A stretch of 64,000 nt of DNA, from NCBI RefSeq assembly GCF_029635795.1, contig NZ_CP114280.1:3472001-3536000 (forward strand), given 5' to 3'. The notes beneath the pieces were generated by a model. The model saw only the letters and a list, made by a program, of their open reading frames with translations. It made no database searches and was not told the origin of the DNA. Origin of the DNA: Dickeya lacustris (GTDB lineage: Bacteria; Pseudomonadota; Gammaproteobacteria; Enterobacterales; Enterobacteriaceae). The translations under genes and the position numbers were made by a program. Within the stretch, counting starts at the first letter, position 1. Every line of letters begins with the position of its first letter. Shown here one piece after another: positions 33,191 through 41,934 of this stretch.

Positions 33191-35911
33191 CTATAGCAGT
33201 GCTGCTTGTGCAAGTAAATTCGCTATCACCACCAACGCTTGCCGGGTTACACCGCGTCGTCCATGTTGAGTCTGCTTATTATTGAGCTGACGTATCACCT
33301 CCGGCTTTTCTATCATGTTCTCAACCAATTCCAGCGGGGTCATTCCTTTTGCATCTCGTAGCCATACAAGGCCTGGGGCGAGCTGTAACAAGCGTTTGAC
33401 CGCATGTAAATTGGCAGACCAGCCTGCGGTATGCAGTGGTGAACGCCCATCATCGGTAACATGGTCGAGGCGACAGGGGTTATCAAGGAGTGCATCGACA
33501 CAACTATCGACCCCTGATTTGATAGCCGAATGTAGCGCAGTCATGCCTTTATTACTTTGTATTTCTGGATTGGCTCCTGCTTCCAGCATGAGGGCGACCA
33601 GCCTGGTATTTCCTTCTTCTGCTATCAGCATCAACGGGGTTTGCCCTTTAATATCAGGGATGTTGAGTTGCTTAGGGCTCTCCTTGGCCAGTTGCCCAAT
33701 AAATACTCGCCAATTCTCCAGCATGGCTTCGAACCGGTCTATTTCGCTTTGCTGCTCGCGCGAAACCCTTTCCTTCATCATGGGGATATTCTGCACAAAC
33801 TGAGAATGTATTTTGATAAGCATCATCAAGACCGAATTCCCGTCTACATCTGGTAGGTTAGATTTTAGTAATGGACGATTGGCTTTGATCCACTGTTGCA
33901 AACCGAGGTGATCGCCAGCCTGAAACAGGGGCCATAGCTGTTTAAACAACTGCGCTATCGTACTTTTCACACGCGGTACTTCAGCCTTAATGCCGGGGTA
34001 GGGTTTGTACAGGTCATGCCAAAAGTAATTTGATGCCCAGCGTGCGGTTTCCTCGATAGAGGGTATTACATCGCACTTGGCCATCATTCCTGCGTTCATC
34101 ATCGCCCGATAGTATGTTTCATGGTTATTAGGAATTAATTTCTGGTTGGCAAGCTCTACGGCCAGAATATCCCGTGCAATTTCACCCCGCAAAGGGCCAT
34201 AATTCCGCACCATAGTTGCATTCATCGCCTCTCTGAACAGCCTGGCCGCACCGTCAAAATCATTACTGGCCAACAGGTGCTTGGCTTTGTATTGCAAAAG
34301 AGGCGCTTGCCATAACGCATAACCTGAGTTGCTCTGTGCTTCATTGAGTAAAGCGTTAACTCTGGCCATCGTGTCTTTTGGCCTTTGTTTGTTCTCACCA
34401 TTCAGATAACTGTCAATTTCCCACAAAATAGCCTGAACCATTTCAGAGGGAGTCGTCGCCAGTTCCCGTAAACGTTTGATGGCTGCTTCTCTGGCAGGCA
34501 GGCTAAGGGTTGAACGCTGCACGACCTTATTGACGACCGAATACCGATGCTCAGTTTGCAAGATGCGCCAGGGGGATGAAGTGCTCATCCTATCAATCAG
34601 AAAGCCGATGGCTTTTATCTCGTCAACCTCGGTTTTGGTGCGCTCCATTTCTCTTTGAAGAATAGAAGCAGTGGACGTCTCATCGACTCCCCAGTGATCT
34701 TCAAGCATCGCTTCAGGTTCTAGACGGCAGAAGTGATCGGTCAGTAACTCCGCCAGTACATGGTTTGCAATTTCACGACGAGAAGGAAGGATTGAAAGGA
34801 AGACGTCAAGGTTCCCCAATGCTGGCAGATGTGCCTCAAACCAGGCATTTTCAGCGTTTTCCCCCTGTTCTGCACAGTTTCGCCATGCAGCGATCGTCAA
34901 GTTGTAAACAGACTTATAGAGGGCGCACAGTTGCAGTAATTTGTTTTGCTGAGGGTCTGCACTCAGCCGGTCAACCCCGGGGCAGAGAAACTTGAGTAGA
35001 CGGACATAACCATCCTGTACCATCCGGGCGAGTAACAAGCGCTGGCGGATAGTTTTGGCTTGCGGTGGCGCATAACGAGCTGCGATGTGCTTGACGAAGG
35101 TCATCTGCTCGTCCTCATCTGCCTGCCCGGCCAAAATGGCCTCTATCCTTCCGGGGTGAGTCATTGGGATTTCCAGTCGCAATTTATCAGCAGTCAGTCC
35201 CTTCTTTTCGACAAAATCCCGAACTTTGAGGAACTGCTCAGAAGGTGGAGAATTGTGGCAGAGCGATATTGCTCCGTCAAAACGCAGGTTTGCCTCGTCA
35301 GAGAAGTGCTTGTTGATGGTTTCAGGGCGAATGGTGGTTCCACTACGCCAGTAATATAAGGAGCGACGCAGACTGTCATCGCTGTTCACTCTTGCTTCAC
35401 TTTGCTGATCCGCAAACGTCTCTAGCGGCATACCCAGCAGATCCAACAACCAATCTATAACCTGAGTTACCGGCATAGACACGCATGTCTTGCCATCCAT
35501 TTCGCAAGGCTCCGGCAAATACCAGAAATGCCCACCCGGCATGCCTGTATCAAGCACTTCTTCAAGGCTCCAGAAGCCGACACGGCGTGCCAGGCTTGGC
35601 ACGTAGAAATGTGTCAGCATCATCCAGAGAATCTGGCGTTGGTCGGCGGCGAAGGTCCATGTGTTCTGCTGGAGGTACTTGTGGGCGTTCGCAAATTCCA
35701 TCAGGTTGTTAATGGCATCTTTCTGCGCCAGTGGATCCAGATTCAGCGCGTCTAAAATGTCGTGAAGGATTTCTTTACCCATTTCCTCATAAGCTTTAAG
35801 GCTCATCTGTCCGGTCGCGAATTTAGTTTTCCTGGTTGTCTGATAACCCCGACAGCCAAGGCTTTGATGAATTTCCAGCAAGAGTGCTTCGGTTCGTGGC
35901 AAGGTGCTCAT
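33191..35911 (-). CDS. Large ankyrin-repeat protein of unknown function
   Basis: A 906-residue protein from the ATG at 35911 (behind GGGGATAAG; a GTG 11 codons upstream is in frame). I recognise only the C-terminal part (about residues 755-880): four or five ankyrin repeats, for example GQTPLMLIAEEGNTRLVALM and GMTALHSAIKSG. The first 750 residues look helical, with no signal peptide or membrane segment and no catalytic motif I can name; a TPR-like stretch (about 560-640) is possible. The frame is intact and long despite lying among IS fragments, so it is under selection or recently acquired. It is alone, with no partner gene. Function is unknown; a role in defence or an effector is speculation. 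Confidence 0.8.
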   Translation of the reverse strand: MSTLPRTEALLLEIHQSLGCRGYQTTRKTKFATGQMSLKAYEEMGKEILHDILDALNLDPLAQKDAINNLMEFANAHKYLQQNTWTFAADQRQILWMMLTHFYVPSLARRVGFWSLEEVLDTGMPGGHFWYLPEPCEMDGKTCVSMPVTQVIDWLLDLLGMPLETFADQQSEARVNSDDSLRRSLYYWRSGTTIRPETINKHFSDEANLRFDGAISLCHNSPPSEQFLKVRDFVEKKGLTADKLRLEIPMTHPGRIEAILAGQADEDEQMTFVKHIAARYAPPQAKTIRQRLLLARMVQDGYVRLLKFLCPGVDRLSADPQQNKLLQLCALYKSVYNLTIAAWRNCAEQGENAENAWFEAHLPALGNLDVFLSILPSRREIANHVLAELLTDHFCRLEPEAMLEDHWGVDETSTASILQREMERTKTEVDEIKAIGFLIDRMSTSSPWRILQTEHRYSVVNKVVQRSTLSLPAREAAIKRLRELATTPSEMVQAILWEIDSYLNGENKQRPKDTMARVNALLNEAQSNSGYALWQAPLLQYKAKHLLASNDFDGAARLFREAMNATMVRNYGPLRGEIARDILAVELANQKLIPNNHETYYRAMMNAGMMAKCDVIPSIEETARWASNYFWHDLYKPYPGIKAEVPRVKSTIAQLFKQLWPLFQAGDHLGLQQWIKANRPLLKSNLPDVDGNSVLMMLIKIHSQFVQNIPMMKERVSREQQSEIDRFEAMLENWRVFIGQLAKESPKQLNIPDIKGQTPLMLIAEEGNTRLVALMLEAGANPEIQSNKGMTALHSAIKSGVDSCVDALLDNPCRLDHVTDDGRSPLHTAGWSANLHAVKRLLQLAPGLVWLRDAKGMTPLELVENMIEKPEVIRQLNNKQTQHGRRGVTRQALVVIANLLAQAALL

Positions 35912-36000
35912 GTTGTGCTTATCCCCATAGTGGTTTGATATCACGGTTATTCTGGCTATATCGAGTAATTGAGTCTCTGAAAACGCTCGTATCCCCCCGC

Positions 36001-36129
36001 TGTCCGACTGTAAAGGAGGCGTGTCGTCGGGTTCATAGTGACCTGAGCGAAATCGATGAAGCCTGCGGTAAAAATCGTGTAGGTCGCATCATGCAACTGA
36101 ACCGGATCAAAACGCTACGTGGCCGATAA
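36001..36129 (+). pseudogene. Fragment of an IS3-family orfB transposase
   Basis: About 36 codons ending at TAA 36127-36129 read RRVHSDLSEIDEACGKNRVG followed by RIMQLNRIKTLRGR, which resembles the HTH_21 segment of IS3-family OrfB proteins (pattern RVHxDL...GKNRVxRLM). The DDE catalytic core is missing. GTAGTGGTCTAATAAACC at about 36174 could be an IS3-type end. The surrounding 35912-36435 holds no intact gene. Confidence 0.6.
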
Positions 36130-36435
36130 GTGTGAAATGTATTGATCACTTCCTCGGCATAAAATGCTGACCTGTAGTGGTCTAATAAACCTGATTTCCC
36201 TTTTCTGGAAAGGATCCCGTGTCTCTTCCAGCACTAAAATTGCGCACGATACCCCCTTATCCCCCAGCCCTTGGCTTCGTAGGGATGTTCGTGAACCGCA
36301 ACGGCATACACTGTACTGTCTAATAGTGGGTGAATTTGCCCTGTTTAAGAGCACCGTTACGCCACTGTCGTGGCGGATGTACACAGAGCAGATGCTGTGG
36401 GTGGGTGAAGGCCGTAGCAGAGACGCTTTCCGCCC

Positions 36436-36868
36436 TTTCTTCATATGGGGTGCTGGGCGTTCGCTATAGCGTGCTATCCACCGCTATCTGCGTCAGCTCG
36501 TTCCAGTGAGACAGGGGCGTTTTCTCAAACCACAGACGCTGAGTTTTCTCAAACATTAACCGGACGGCGTCTTCACCGAGTTGCTAGCGAGCTTGAACAA
36601 CAGCACTGGGCGCGACAAAGGGTCGCTTCCCCGGCAGCAGAATATCCAGATGAGACACGAGCTGGTTCATTGAATGGGAACGAAAAAGTGACATTCCCAT
36701 CACTGCCCAGACCATCATTTCCATAGAAAGTCGACGTTTACGTAATGTGACCACGCCGGTATCGGCAAGGCACTCATCAATAAGTTCAGGAGACAAGAGG
36801 TCTGAAAGGGCAGCGAACTCCTGAGGAGTAAATTGGTGAATGGTGTCCAAAGCCTGGCTGAGAAGCAT
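36436..36868 (-). pseudogene. IS4-family transposase, N-terminal fragment with stop codons
   Basis: From the ATG at 36868 the frame gives an IS4-type N-terminus (SQALDTIHQF, DTGVVTLRKRRLSMEMMVW, LLPGKRPFVAPSAVVQAR). It is cut by TAG at 36584-36586 where IS4 has a Gln codon. Similarity continues in frame (QLGEDAVRLMFEKTQRLW, then IAVDSTL) to a second TAG in place of a Trp codon, then is lost. The remaining two thirds of the transposase are absent. Confidence 0.85.
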
Positions 36869-36920
36869 AAAAAATCCGTAATCCTTGAGAGATTACGGAT
36901 TCTTGCAGAGCTGCCGGATC

Positions 36921-36980
36921 GTTCAACCGATCATTTTTGTCTTAACTGATCGGCATTAGGCGTATGCCATCTTATTTTTT
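36921..36980 (-). repeat. Right 60-bp inverted repeat (IS4-family-type end)
   Basis: The reverse complement of this stretch matches 31701-31760 at 57 of 60 positions. Here it sits in its natural place, about 50 bp upstream of the IS4-type transposase start, with a short hairpin (AATCCGTAATC/GATTACGGATT, about 36878-36901) between them. Confidence 0.85.
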
Positions 36981-37015
36981 TGTCAGCGTTGACTCACCTT
37001 AACCCCGGCAAATAC

Positions 37016-38548
37016 TCAGTGTGCGCCACCGGCAGAATGGCTGCCAAAAGGTGGTTTGGCAAACCAGACCAACACGATAAGCACCACAAAAACTCCGGCA
37101 GAGAGCCAGAATATCTCATTTGCGCCAATAATCAGCCCCTGTGCCGTTACCTGCTGCGCCAGATAGCCGGACACCTGTTGCTGGCTCATCCCCATCGCTT
37201 CAAGTTGCTGATAGGTTTGCTGGGCTGCCGGATTATACGGGTTGATAACCTCGCTTAAATGCTCATGATGCAGCGCCTCTCGCCTTTCCCATAGCGTGGT
37301 GGTGATTGATGTCCCAATCGAACCGGCTAATGTTCGGGCGAAATTAAACAAGCTTGACGCTGCGGCCATGCGCTCAGGCGGCAGGCCGGAGAGGGTAATG
37401 GTGGTCAGCGGCATAAAGAAGCAGGCGACAGCAAATCCCTGAACGAATTGCGGCCAGGCCGATGCGCCGAAATGCATTGCCGGTTCAAAGGTATACGCGC
37501 GCCAGTAGAAACAGACGGCATACATGATAAAGCTGAATGTCACCAGACGGCGCATATCCAGTTTATGCATGAATTTGCCGATGATGGGCGAGAGGATTAC
37601 CGGCATCAGGCCGACGGGAGCGGAGGCGAGGCCCGCCCAGGTCGCGGTGTAGCCAAACACCACCTGAAGCAACTGCGGCAACAAGACTATCGCGCCAAAG
37701 TAGAGCATGAACGCGAGACTGGTACAAAGGCAGCCAATGGTGAAATTGCGCAGCTTAAACAGCGACAAATCCACCACCGGGTGGTCATCCGTCAACTCCC
37801 ACACCACCAGCACCGACAGCGACACCACCGCCACGGCAGCCAGCACCGTGATTTCGGTGGAGTTGAACCAGTCCAGCTCTTTGCCCCTATCCAGCATCAT
37901 TTGCAGGCTGCCGATACCGGCGGCCAGCAACACCAGTCCCATGCTATCAATCGGGCGGATTTCGGTTTTCGTTTCGCGCCCTCGCAAGGTTTGCAGCGTG
38001 ACCAACACCACCAGAATGCCGAGCGGCACGTTGATGAAGAAAATCCATCCCCAGTGATAGTTGTCGCTGATAAAACCACCCAGGATCGGGCCGAAAATCG
38101 GCGCGACAACCACTGTCATTGACCAGAGCGCCAGCGCGATGCCGCGTTTGGCGGGCGGATAGTTGTTGAGCAGTAAACTTTGCGACAACGGGATGATGGG
38201 CCCGGCGACCAGCCCTTGCAGCATCCTTGAGACGATAAGCATTTCCAGGCTGGTAGACATACCGCACAGCCAGGAGGTGAGGGTAAAAAGCGCCGTAGCC
38301 CAGACAAACAGCCGTATCTCGCCAAAACGCTTCGCCAGCCAGCCAGTTATCGGAATGGAAATGGCATTCGCGACGCCAAATGAGGTGATGACCCAGGTGC
38401 CCTGTGAGTTGGAGGCCCCCAGATTCCCGGCAATTGTGGGGATTGCCACGTTAGCGATGGTGGAGTCTAGCACCTGCATAAACGTGGCCAACGATAGCGC
38501 GATGGTCATCAGCGCCAGCGTCATGCCTTCGAGCGGTTTTCTTATCAC
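37016..38548 (-). CDS. emrB: Multidrug efflux MFS permease subunit EmrB
   Basis: EmrB is the 14-helix inner-membrane pump of the EmrAB-TolC tripartite exporter for hydrophobic toxins and uncouplers. The 510-residue sequence has the DHA2-family motif C region (LDSTIANVAIPTIAG) and close agreement with E. coli EmrB throughout. The start is GTG 38548 behind AGGGAGAG, 17 bp after the emrA stop. In E. coli luxS follows; here the IS-bounded segment does. Confidence 0.96.
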   Translation of the reverse strand: MIRKPLEGMTLALMTIALSLATFMQVLDSTIANVAIPTIAGNLGASNSQGTWVITSFGVANAISIPITGWLAKRFGEIRLFVWATALFTLTSWLCGMSTSLEMLIVSRMLQGLVAGPIIPLSQSLLLNNYPPAKRGIALALWSMTVVVAPIFGPILGGFISDNYHWGWIFFINVPLGILVVLVTLQTLRGRETKTEIRPIDSMGLVLLAAGIGSLQMMLDRGKELDWFNSTEITVLAAVAVVSLSVLVVWELTDDHPVVDLSLFKLRNFTIGCLCTSLAFMLYFGAIVLLPQLLQVVFGYTATWAGLASAPVGLMPVILSPIIGKFMHKLDMRRLVTFSFIMYAVCFYWRAYTFEPAMHFGASAWPQFVQGFAVACFFMPLTTITLSGLPPERMAAASSLFNFARTLAGSIGTSITTTLWERREALHHEHLSEVINPYNPAAQQTYQQLEAMGMSQQQVSGYLAQQVTAQGLIIGANEIFWLSAGVFVVLIVLVWFAKPPFGSHSAGGAH

Positions 38549-38565
38549 ACAGCTCTCCCTGGCAT

Positions 38566-39741
38566 TCAGCCCGCATTGTCACTGATGATGTTGCTAATCA
38601 ACCGATCAACCGGCGTCATATCCAGCTCCAGCGCGTCGCTTTGATAAGCAGGCGCATTGCGCGGGGTATCGGCCAGCACTTTGCCTTCACGGTTGGCGGT
38701 ATCAACCTTAACCAGCATTGATAAGCCGATACGCAGCGGGTTATCAGCCAATTGTCGCGCATCAAGCTCAATGCGCACCGGCAGGCGCTGTACCACCTTA
38801 ATCCAGTTGCCCGTGGCGTTTTGTGCCGGAAGCAGAGAGAACGCACTGCCGGTTCCCATGTCGAGCCCGACCACTTTGCCTTTATACACGACGGTGTCGC
38901 CATATAAATCGCTGGTGACGCTGACAGGTTGGCCGATACGCATATTCGCTAACTGGGTTTCTTTAAAATTGGCGTCCACCCACAACGGGGCAGCGGGCAC
39001 CACCGCCATCAGTGCGGAAGTGCTGCCAATTCTGGCACCCACCTGCACGCTGCGACGTGAGACATAACCATCGACCGGGCTGACGATATGCGTGCGTTTG
39101 AGCGCCAGCCAGGCATTACGTAAATCCGTTGCCGCCTGAGCGATAGCCGGTTGTTGTTCCAGCGGCGTGTTTAACACTAACGCCTGTGTTGCGGCGTATT
39201 GCTGTTTGGCGGCCTCCAGCGAGGCTCTGGCGCTGGCAACCTGATCGCGGGCGTGTTGCAGGTCTTCACGGCCTATCGCATTGGCACGGCCCAGCACTTC
39301 ACGACGATTCAGGTCATTGACCGCTTTATCGAGCGCAATTTGTTGTAGCTCGATATTCGCCTTGTACTGGCGCACGTTGATCATCTGTTGATGTACCTGA
39401 CGCACGCTATTGGCGAGCGTGGTTTGAGCGCGGGCGAAGGCTTGCTCGGCATCAGTTGGGTCAAGTTCGACCAACACATCGCCTTTTTTAACCACATCGG
39501 TGTTATCGACATTGACGCGAATCACGCTGCCGCTGACCTGCGACATAATCTGCACCTGATTGCCGGCGACGTAGGCATCGTCGGTTTCCTGATGGTGCTG
39601 CAACACCAAATACCAATACGCAAACCAGATACAGCCGATAAAAATAAATACGATCATTAATAGCGTTAGCATCCCTTTACGCGACTTTTTGGCTTTCGTC
39701 GGCGTGGCGGAAGGCGTCTGACTTTCCACGTTGGCACTCAT
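38566..39741 (-). CDS. emrA: Multidrug efflux membrane-fusion protein EmrA
   Basis: EmrA bridges EmrB to TolC across the periplasm. From the ATG at 39741 (behind GGAGAG) it is 391 residues: a cytoplasmic start, one membrane helix (about 25-45), the lipoyl halves (DDAYVAGNQVQIMSQVSGSV and HIVSPVDGYVSRRSVQVG) around a long coiled-coil hairpin (about 95-205), and a beta-barrel. A longer frame to 39855 lacks a ribosome site. Confidence 0.96.
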   Translation of the reverse strand: MSANVESQTPSATPTKAKKSRKGMLTLLMIVFIFIGCIWFAYWYLVLQHHQETDDAYVAGNQVQIMSQVSGSVIRVNVDNTDVVKKGDVLVELDPTDAEQAFARAQTTLANSVRQVHQQMINVRQYKANIELQQIALDKAVNDLNRREVLGRANAIGREDLQHARDQVASARASLEAAKQQYAATQALVLNTPLEQQPAIAQAATDLRNAWLALKRTHIVSPVDGYVSRRSVQVGARIGSTSALMAVVPAAPLWVDANFKETQLANMRIGQPVSVTSDLYGDTVVYKGKVVGLDMGTGSAFSLLPAQNATGNWIKVVQRLPVRIELDARQLADNPLRIGLSMLVKVDTANREGKVLADTPRNAPAYQSDALELDMTPVDRLISNIISDNAG

Positions 39742-39908
39742 AATACTCTCCTGATTACATTTCTTTTTTGCGGCCTTTCTTAGCCTTTGATTGCCGTTCA
39801 TGGCGAAATCGTTGTGAGGGTACGAGTGACCAACACAACGAAACCTGCAAACCATGATGGCTTGCAGGTTAGTGAATAAAGCGCTTTCTGTCGGTACGGC
39901 TACAGGCG

Positions 39909-40421
39909 TTACACGCCGTTTTGCTCCATTTCGTCAAGACGCAGTAACAGTTTACGCATCAGTCCGTCCAGTTGTTCGCGCTCGCTGTCTTCAAGCGCCG
40001 AGCAAAGAATATGCAGGCTGCGGTGTTGAGGCGGCAACAGCTCATCGAGAAACGCCTTACCTTTATCGGTCATGTACAGATACAGGCAGCGGCGGTCACT
40101 GTCGCTTTCCCGCCGCTCAATCCAGCCGCGTTTTTCCAGCTCATCGGCAATACGGGTGGCATTGGTACGTGAAGACCCTAACGCGGCGCTCAATTCTGAT
40201 GGTTGGATACAATAGTTTTCCTGTGACTCAAGCGTAATCAGTGCCATGAACAGCGTTTCATTAATATCCTGTTCTTTGAGCATCTGGTTACGGTGTTCCA
40301 GAATTTTGGTTTGCATATGTAAAAACAAACGCAGCAGCATCACTTCCTTGAGTGGGAAGTCAGGGCGGCGTGAAGCCCGCATACGTAGCATATCTTCAAT
40401 TGGGGCGAAGGAACTTTCCAT
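39909..40421 (-). CDS. mprA: MarR-family repressor MprA (EmrR)
   Basis: MprA represses emrAB and is released by pump substrates. The winged-helix segment [32 protein letters not shown] and the wing residues SDRRC are essentially those of E. coli MprA. The start at ATG 40421 gives [12 protein letters not shown], like E. coli; an ATG five codons upstream doubles as the GAGG ribosome site. It is the first gene of mprA-emrA-emrB. Confidence 0.95.
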   Translation of the reverse strand: MESSFAPIEDMLRMRASRRPDFPLKEVMLLRLFLHMQTKILEHRNQMLKEQDINETLFMALITLESQENYCIQPSELSAALGSSRTNATRIADELEKRGWIERRESDSDRRCLYLYMTDKGKAFLDELLPPQHRSLHILCSALEDSEREQLDGLMRKLLLRLDEMEQNGV

Positions 40422-40451
40422 AGATGTCAACCTCATTAATCACGACCAGTA

Positions 40452-40469
40452 TAGTAACGAATGTTACTA
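40452..40469 (-). promoter_or_regulatory. Candidate MprA operator
   Basis: A perfect 7-bp inverted repeat, TAGTAAC-GAAT-GTTACTA, lies about 30-50 bp upstream of the mprA start, in an A/T-rich promoter-like context. Palindromes of this size are typical MarR-family sites, and MprA autoregulates in E. coli. That this is the actual site is an inference. Confidence 0.6.
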
Positions 40470-40572
40470 ATTAGGTAAATGCGAGAAACTTGTCGATTAG
40501 TGCTTAATTTACTGCTGGCAAAAAACGCCTCCGGCTCTGGTTTTCGTCAGCGTGACGTTAACCTCTTGCCGT

Positions 40573-40926
40573 TTAAACGCCTGTGGCAAGCAGCATGTGC
40601 AGCACCTTGAATACCAACCCATAGCACAACGCCCCCAACAGAGTTGAGAGCACGATGCTGCGGGTTTTATAAAAACACAGTGTCAGCAGAACAAAGCCCG
40701 CAAGCGTTGGCAGTAATCGTTCTGCATGACGTAATACTTCCGGCACGGTTGATACAACCAGCAAGGCGCAAATAGAGGCAATACCGATGCTGTCGAGTAA
40801 TAAGGCGGTTTTCCCTCGGCGCAGTCGGCCCGATGCCCGATGGCCAGCGACGTGCAGCGGCAGGTAGCGAAATAAAAAATTAGCGGCACCTACCAGCAAA
40901 CCAATCAATATCACTGAAGTATTCAT
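40573..40926 (-). CDS. ygaH: L-valine exporter subunit YgaH (AzlD type)
   Basis: YgaH is the small membrane subunit of the YgaZH branched-chain amino acid exporter. It is 117 residues with about four hydrophobic segments and the segment LLDSIGIASICALLVVST conserved with E. coli. The ATG at 40926 overlaps the ygaZ stop (ATGA), indicating coupled translation. Confidence 0.93.
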   Translation of the reverse strand: MNTSVILIGLLVGAANFLFRYLPLHVAGHRASGRLRRGKTALLLDSIGIASICALLVVSTVPEVLRHAERLLPTLAGFVLLTLCFYKTRSIVLSTLLGALCYGLVFKVLHMLLATGV

Positions 40927-41669
40927 GATGACGCTTCCCTTTCTGTGCGTTGCGGCATTAATGACGCCAAACAACCGCAGCCAATACCTGTCAGGATGGC
41001 TGCCGGAATGGATGATGCCAGCAATCCCAGCAAAGCTCCGCCGAGTGCGGCGGCAACAACCAGGCGTTGGTGACGACGAAAGGAGGACAGCAGAAAGCTC
41101 AGAAACAGGGCGGGCAACATAAATGCCAGCGCCGACTCGACGGCGGGAAACGCGGCCAGCGGGCCATTACCGAAGTGTGCGCCCAGTACGGTTCCCACCA
41201 CCCAGGATAGCCAGGCGCAAAGGGCCACGCCCAGCATCCACGCTTCGCTCCAGCCAGAGTGACGGCGTGAGAGTTTAGCGGTGGCGGCGGCAAAAACTTC
41301 ATCCGTCAAACCGAAGGCCCACCACGGCGTTTTGCCGGTTGGCAGACGCTGGGTGATGCGCTGGCGCAGCGAGGGGCCGTAGAGTACGTGACGTATATCC
41401 ATCGCCATAACCGTAAGCGCAGCAACCCACAGCGAAGCACCGGCGCTCAGAAGCGCGGTAATGACGAACTGGCTGGCTCCGGCATAAATAATGCAGGAAA
41501 GAAAAATCGCCTCCAGCGGTGTGAAACCGAGCTTCACCGCATTGAGCCCGAACGCAAAGGCAACGGGAACGTAGCCAATGACGATGGGGAGACTGTCAAA
41601 CACACCACCGGCAAATGAGGCTTCAGTCGCTGACGCTGGGGATGCCGGGTTGGAAGAGGGCGATTTCAC
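40923..41669 (-). CDS. ygaZ: L-valine exporter subunit YgaZ (AzlC type)
   Basis: YgaZ is the large subunit of the valine exporter. The 248-residue protein has the AzlC signature (GYVPVAFAFGL near the N-terminus, IIYAGASQFV) and multiple membrane segments. The start is GTG 41669 with a weak ribosome site. The gap to proX (41670-41934) holds only the hairpin listed next. Confidence 0.94.
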   Translation of the reverse strand: MKSPSSNPASPASATEASFAGGVFDSLPIVIGYVPVAFAFGLNAVKLGFTPLEAIFLSCIIYAGASQFVITALLSAGASLWVAALTVMAMDIRHVLYGPSLRQRITQRLPTGKTPWWAFGLTDEVFAAATAKLSRRHSGWSEAWMLGVALCAWLSWVVGTVLGAHFGNGPLAAFPAVESALAFMLPALFLSFLLSSFRRHQRLVVAAALGGALLGLLASSIPAAILTGIGCGCLASLMPQRTEREASS

Positions 41670-41700
41670 GGTATCTGGGTCTGTCCTTCACATGAAAACA

Positions 41701-41747
41701 TCATCATGACCTGTTTCGCGGGCGATGAGGGCGAAACGGCATGATGA
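41701..41747 (-). terminator. Long hairpin between proX and ygaZ
   Basis: TCATCATG/CATGATGA (41701-41708, 41740-41747) encloses GTTTCGC/GCGAAAC (41713-41719, 41731-41737) with small bulges between. On the minus strand it is followed by TGTTTTC, so it may end the proVWX transcript about 190 nt after proX, or form a leader structure of ygaZH. Confidence 0.5.
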
Positions 41748-41934
41748 CAGTGTTAACTTACTGTTAAAGCTGGCTAAGTAGTTTAGTATTGAACAGTCAC
41801 GCCACAGAATCCAGCAATTTATCTTATAAATTCACTTAAAAATAATCAGTTATTTTATCAGTCCATCTGAAAAATGTATCGGTGGCGTGCTGCTGTCTGG
41901 TGTTGCACGCCCCTGATGCCCTTTACCCCGAGTG

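Noticed and set aside
36115..36444. 109-codon minus-strand frame between the IS3 and IS4 fragments
   Set aside because: No recognisable similarity; it overlaps the decayed IS4 end and is likely non-coding debris.
37448..38122. 224-codon frame opposite emrB
   Set aside because: Antisense shadow of emrB, rich in His and Gln with no recognisable domain.
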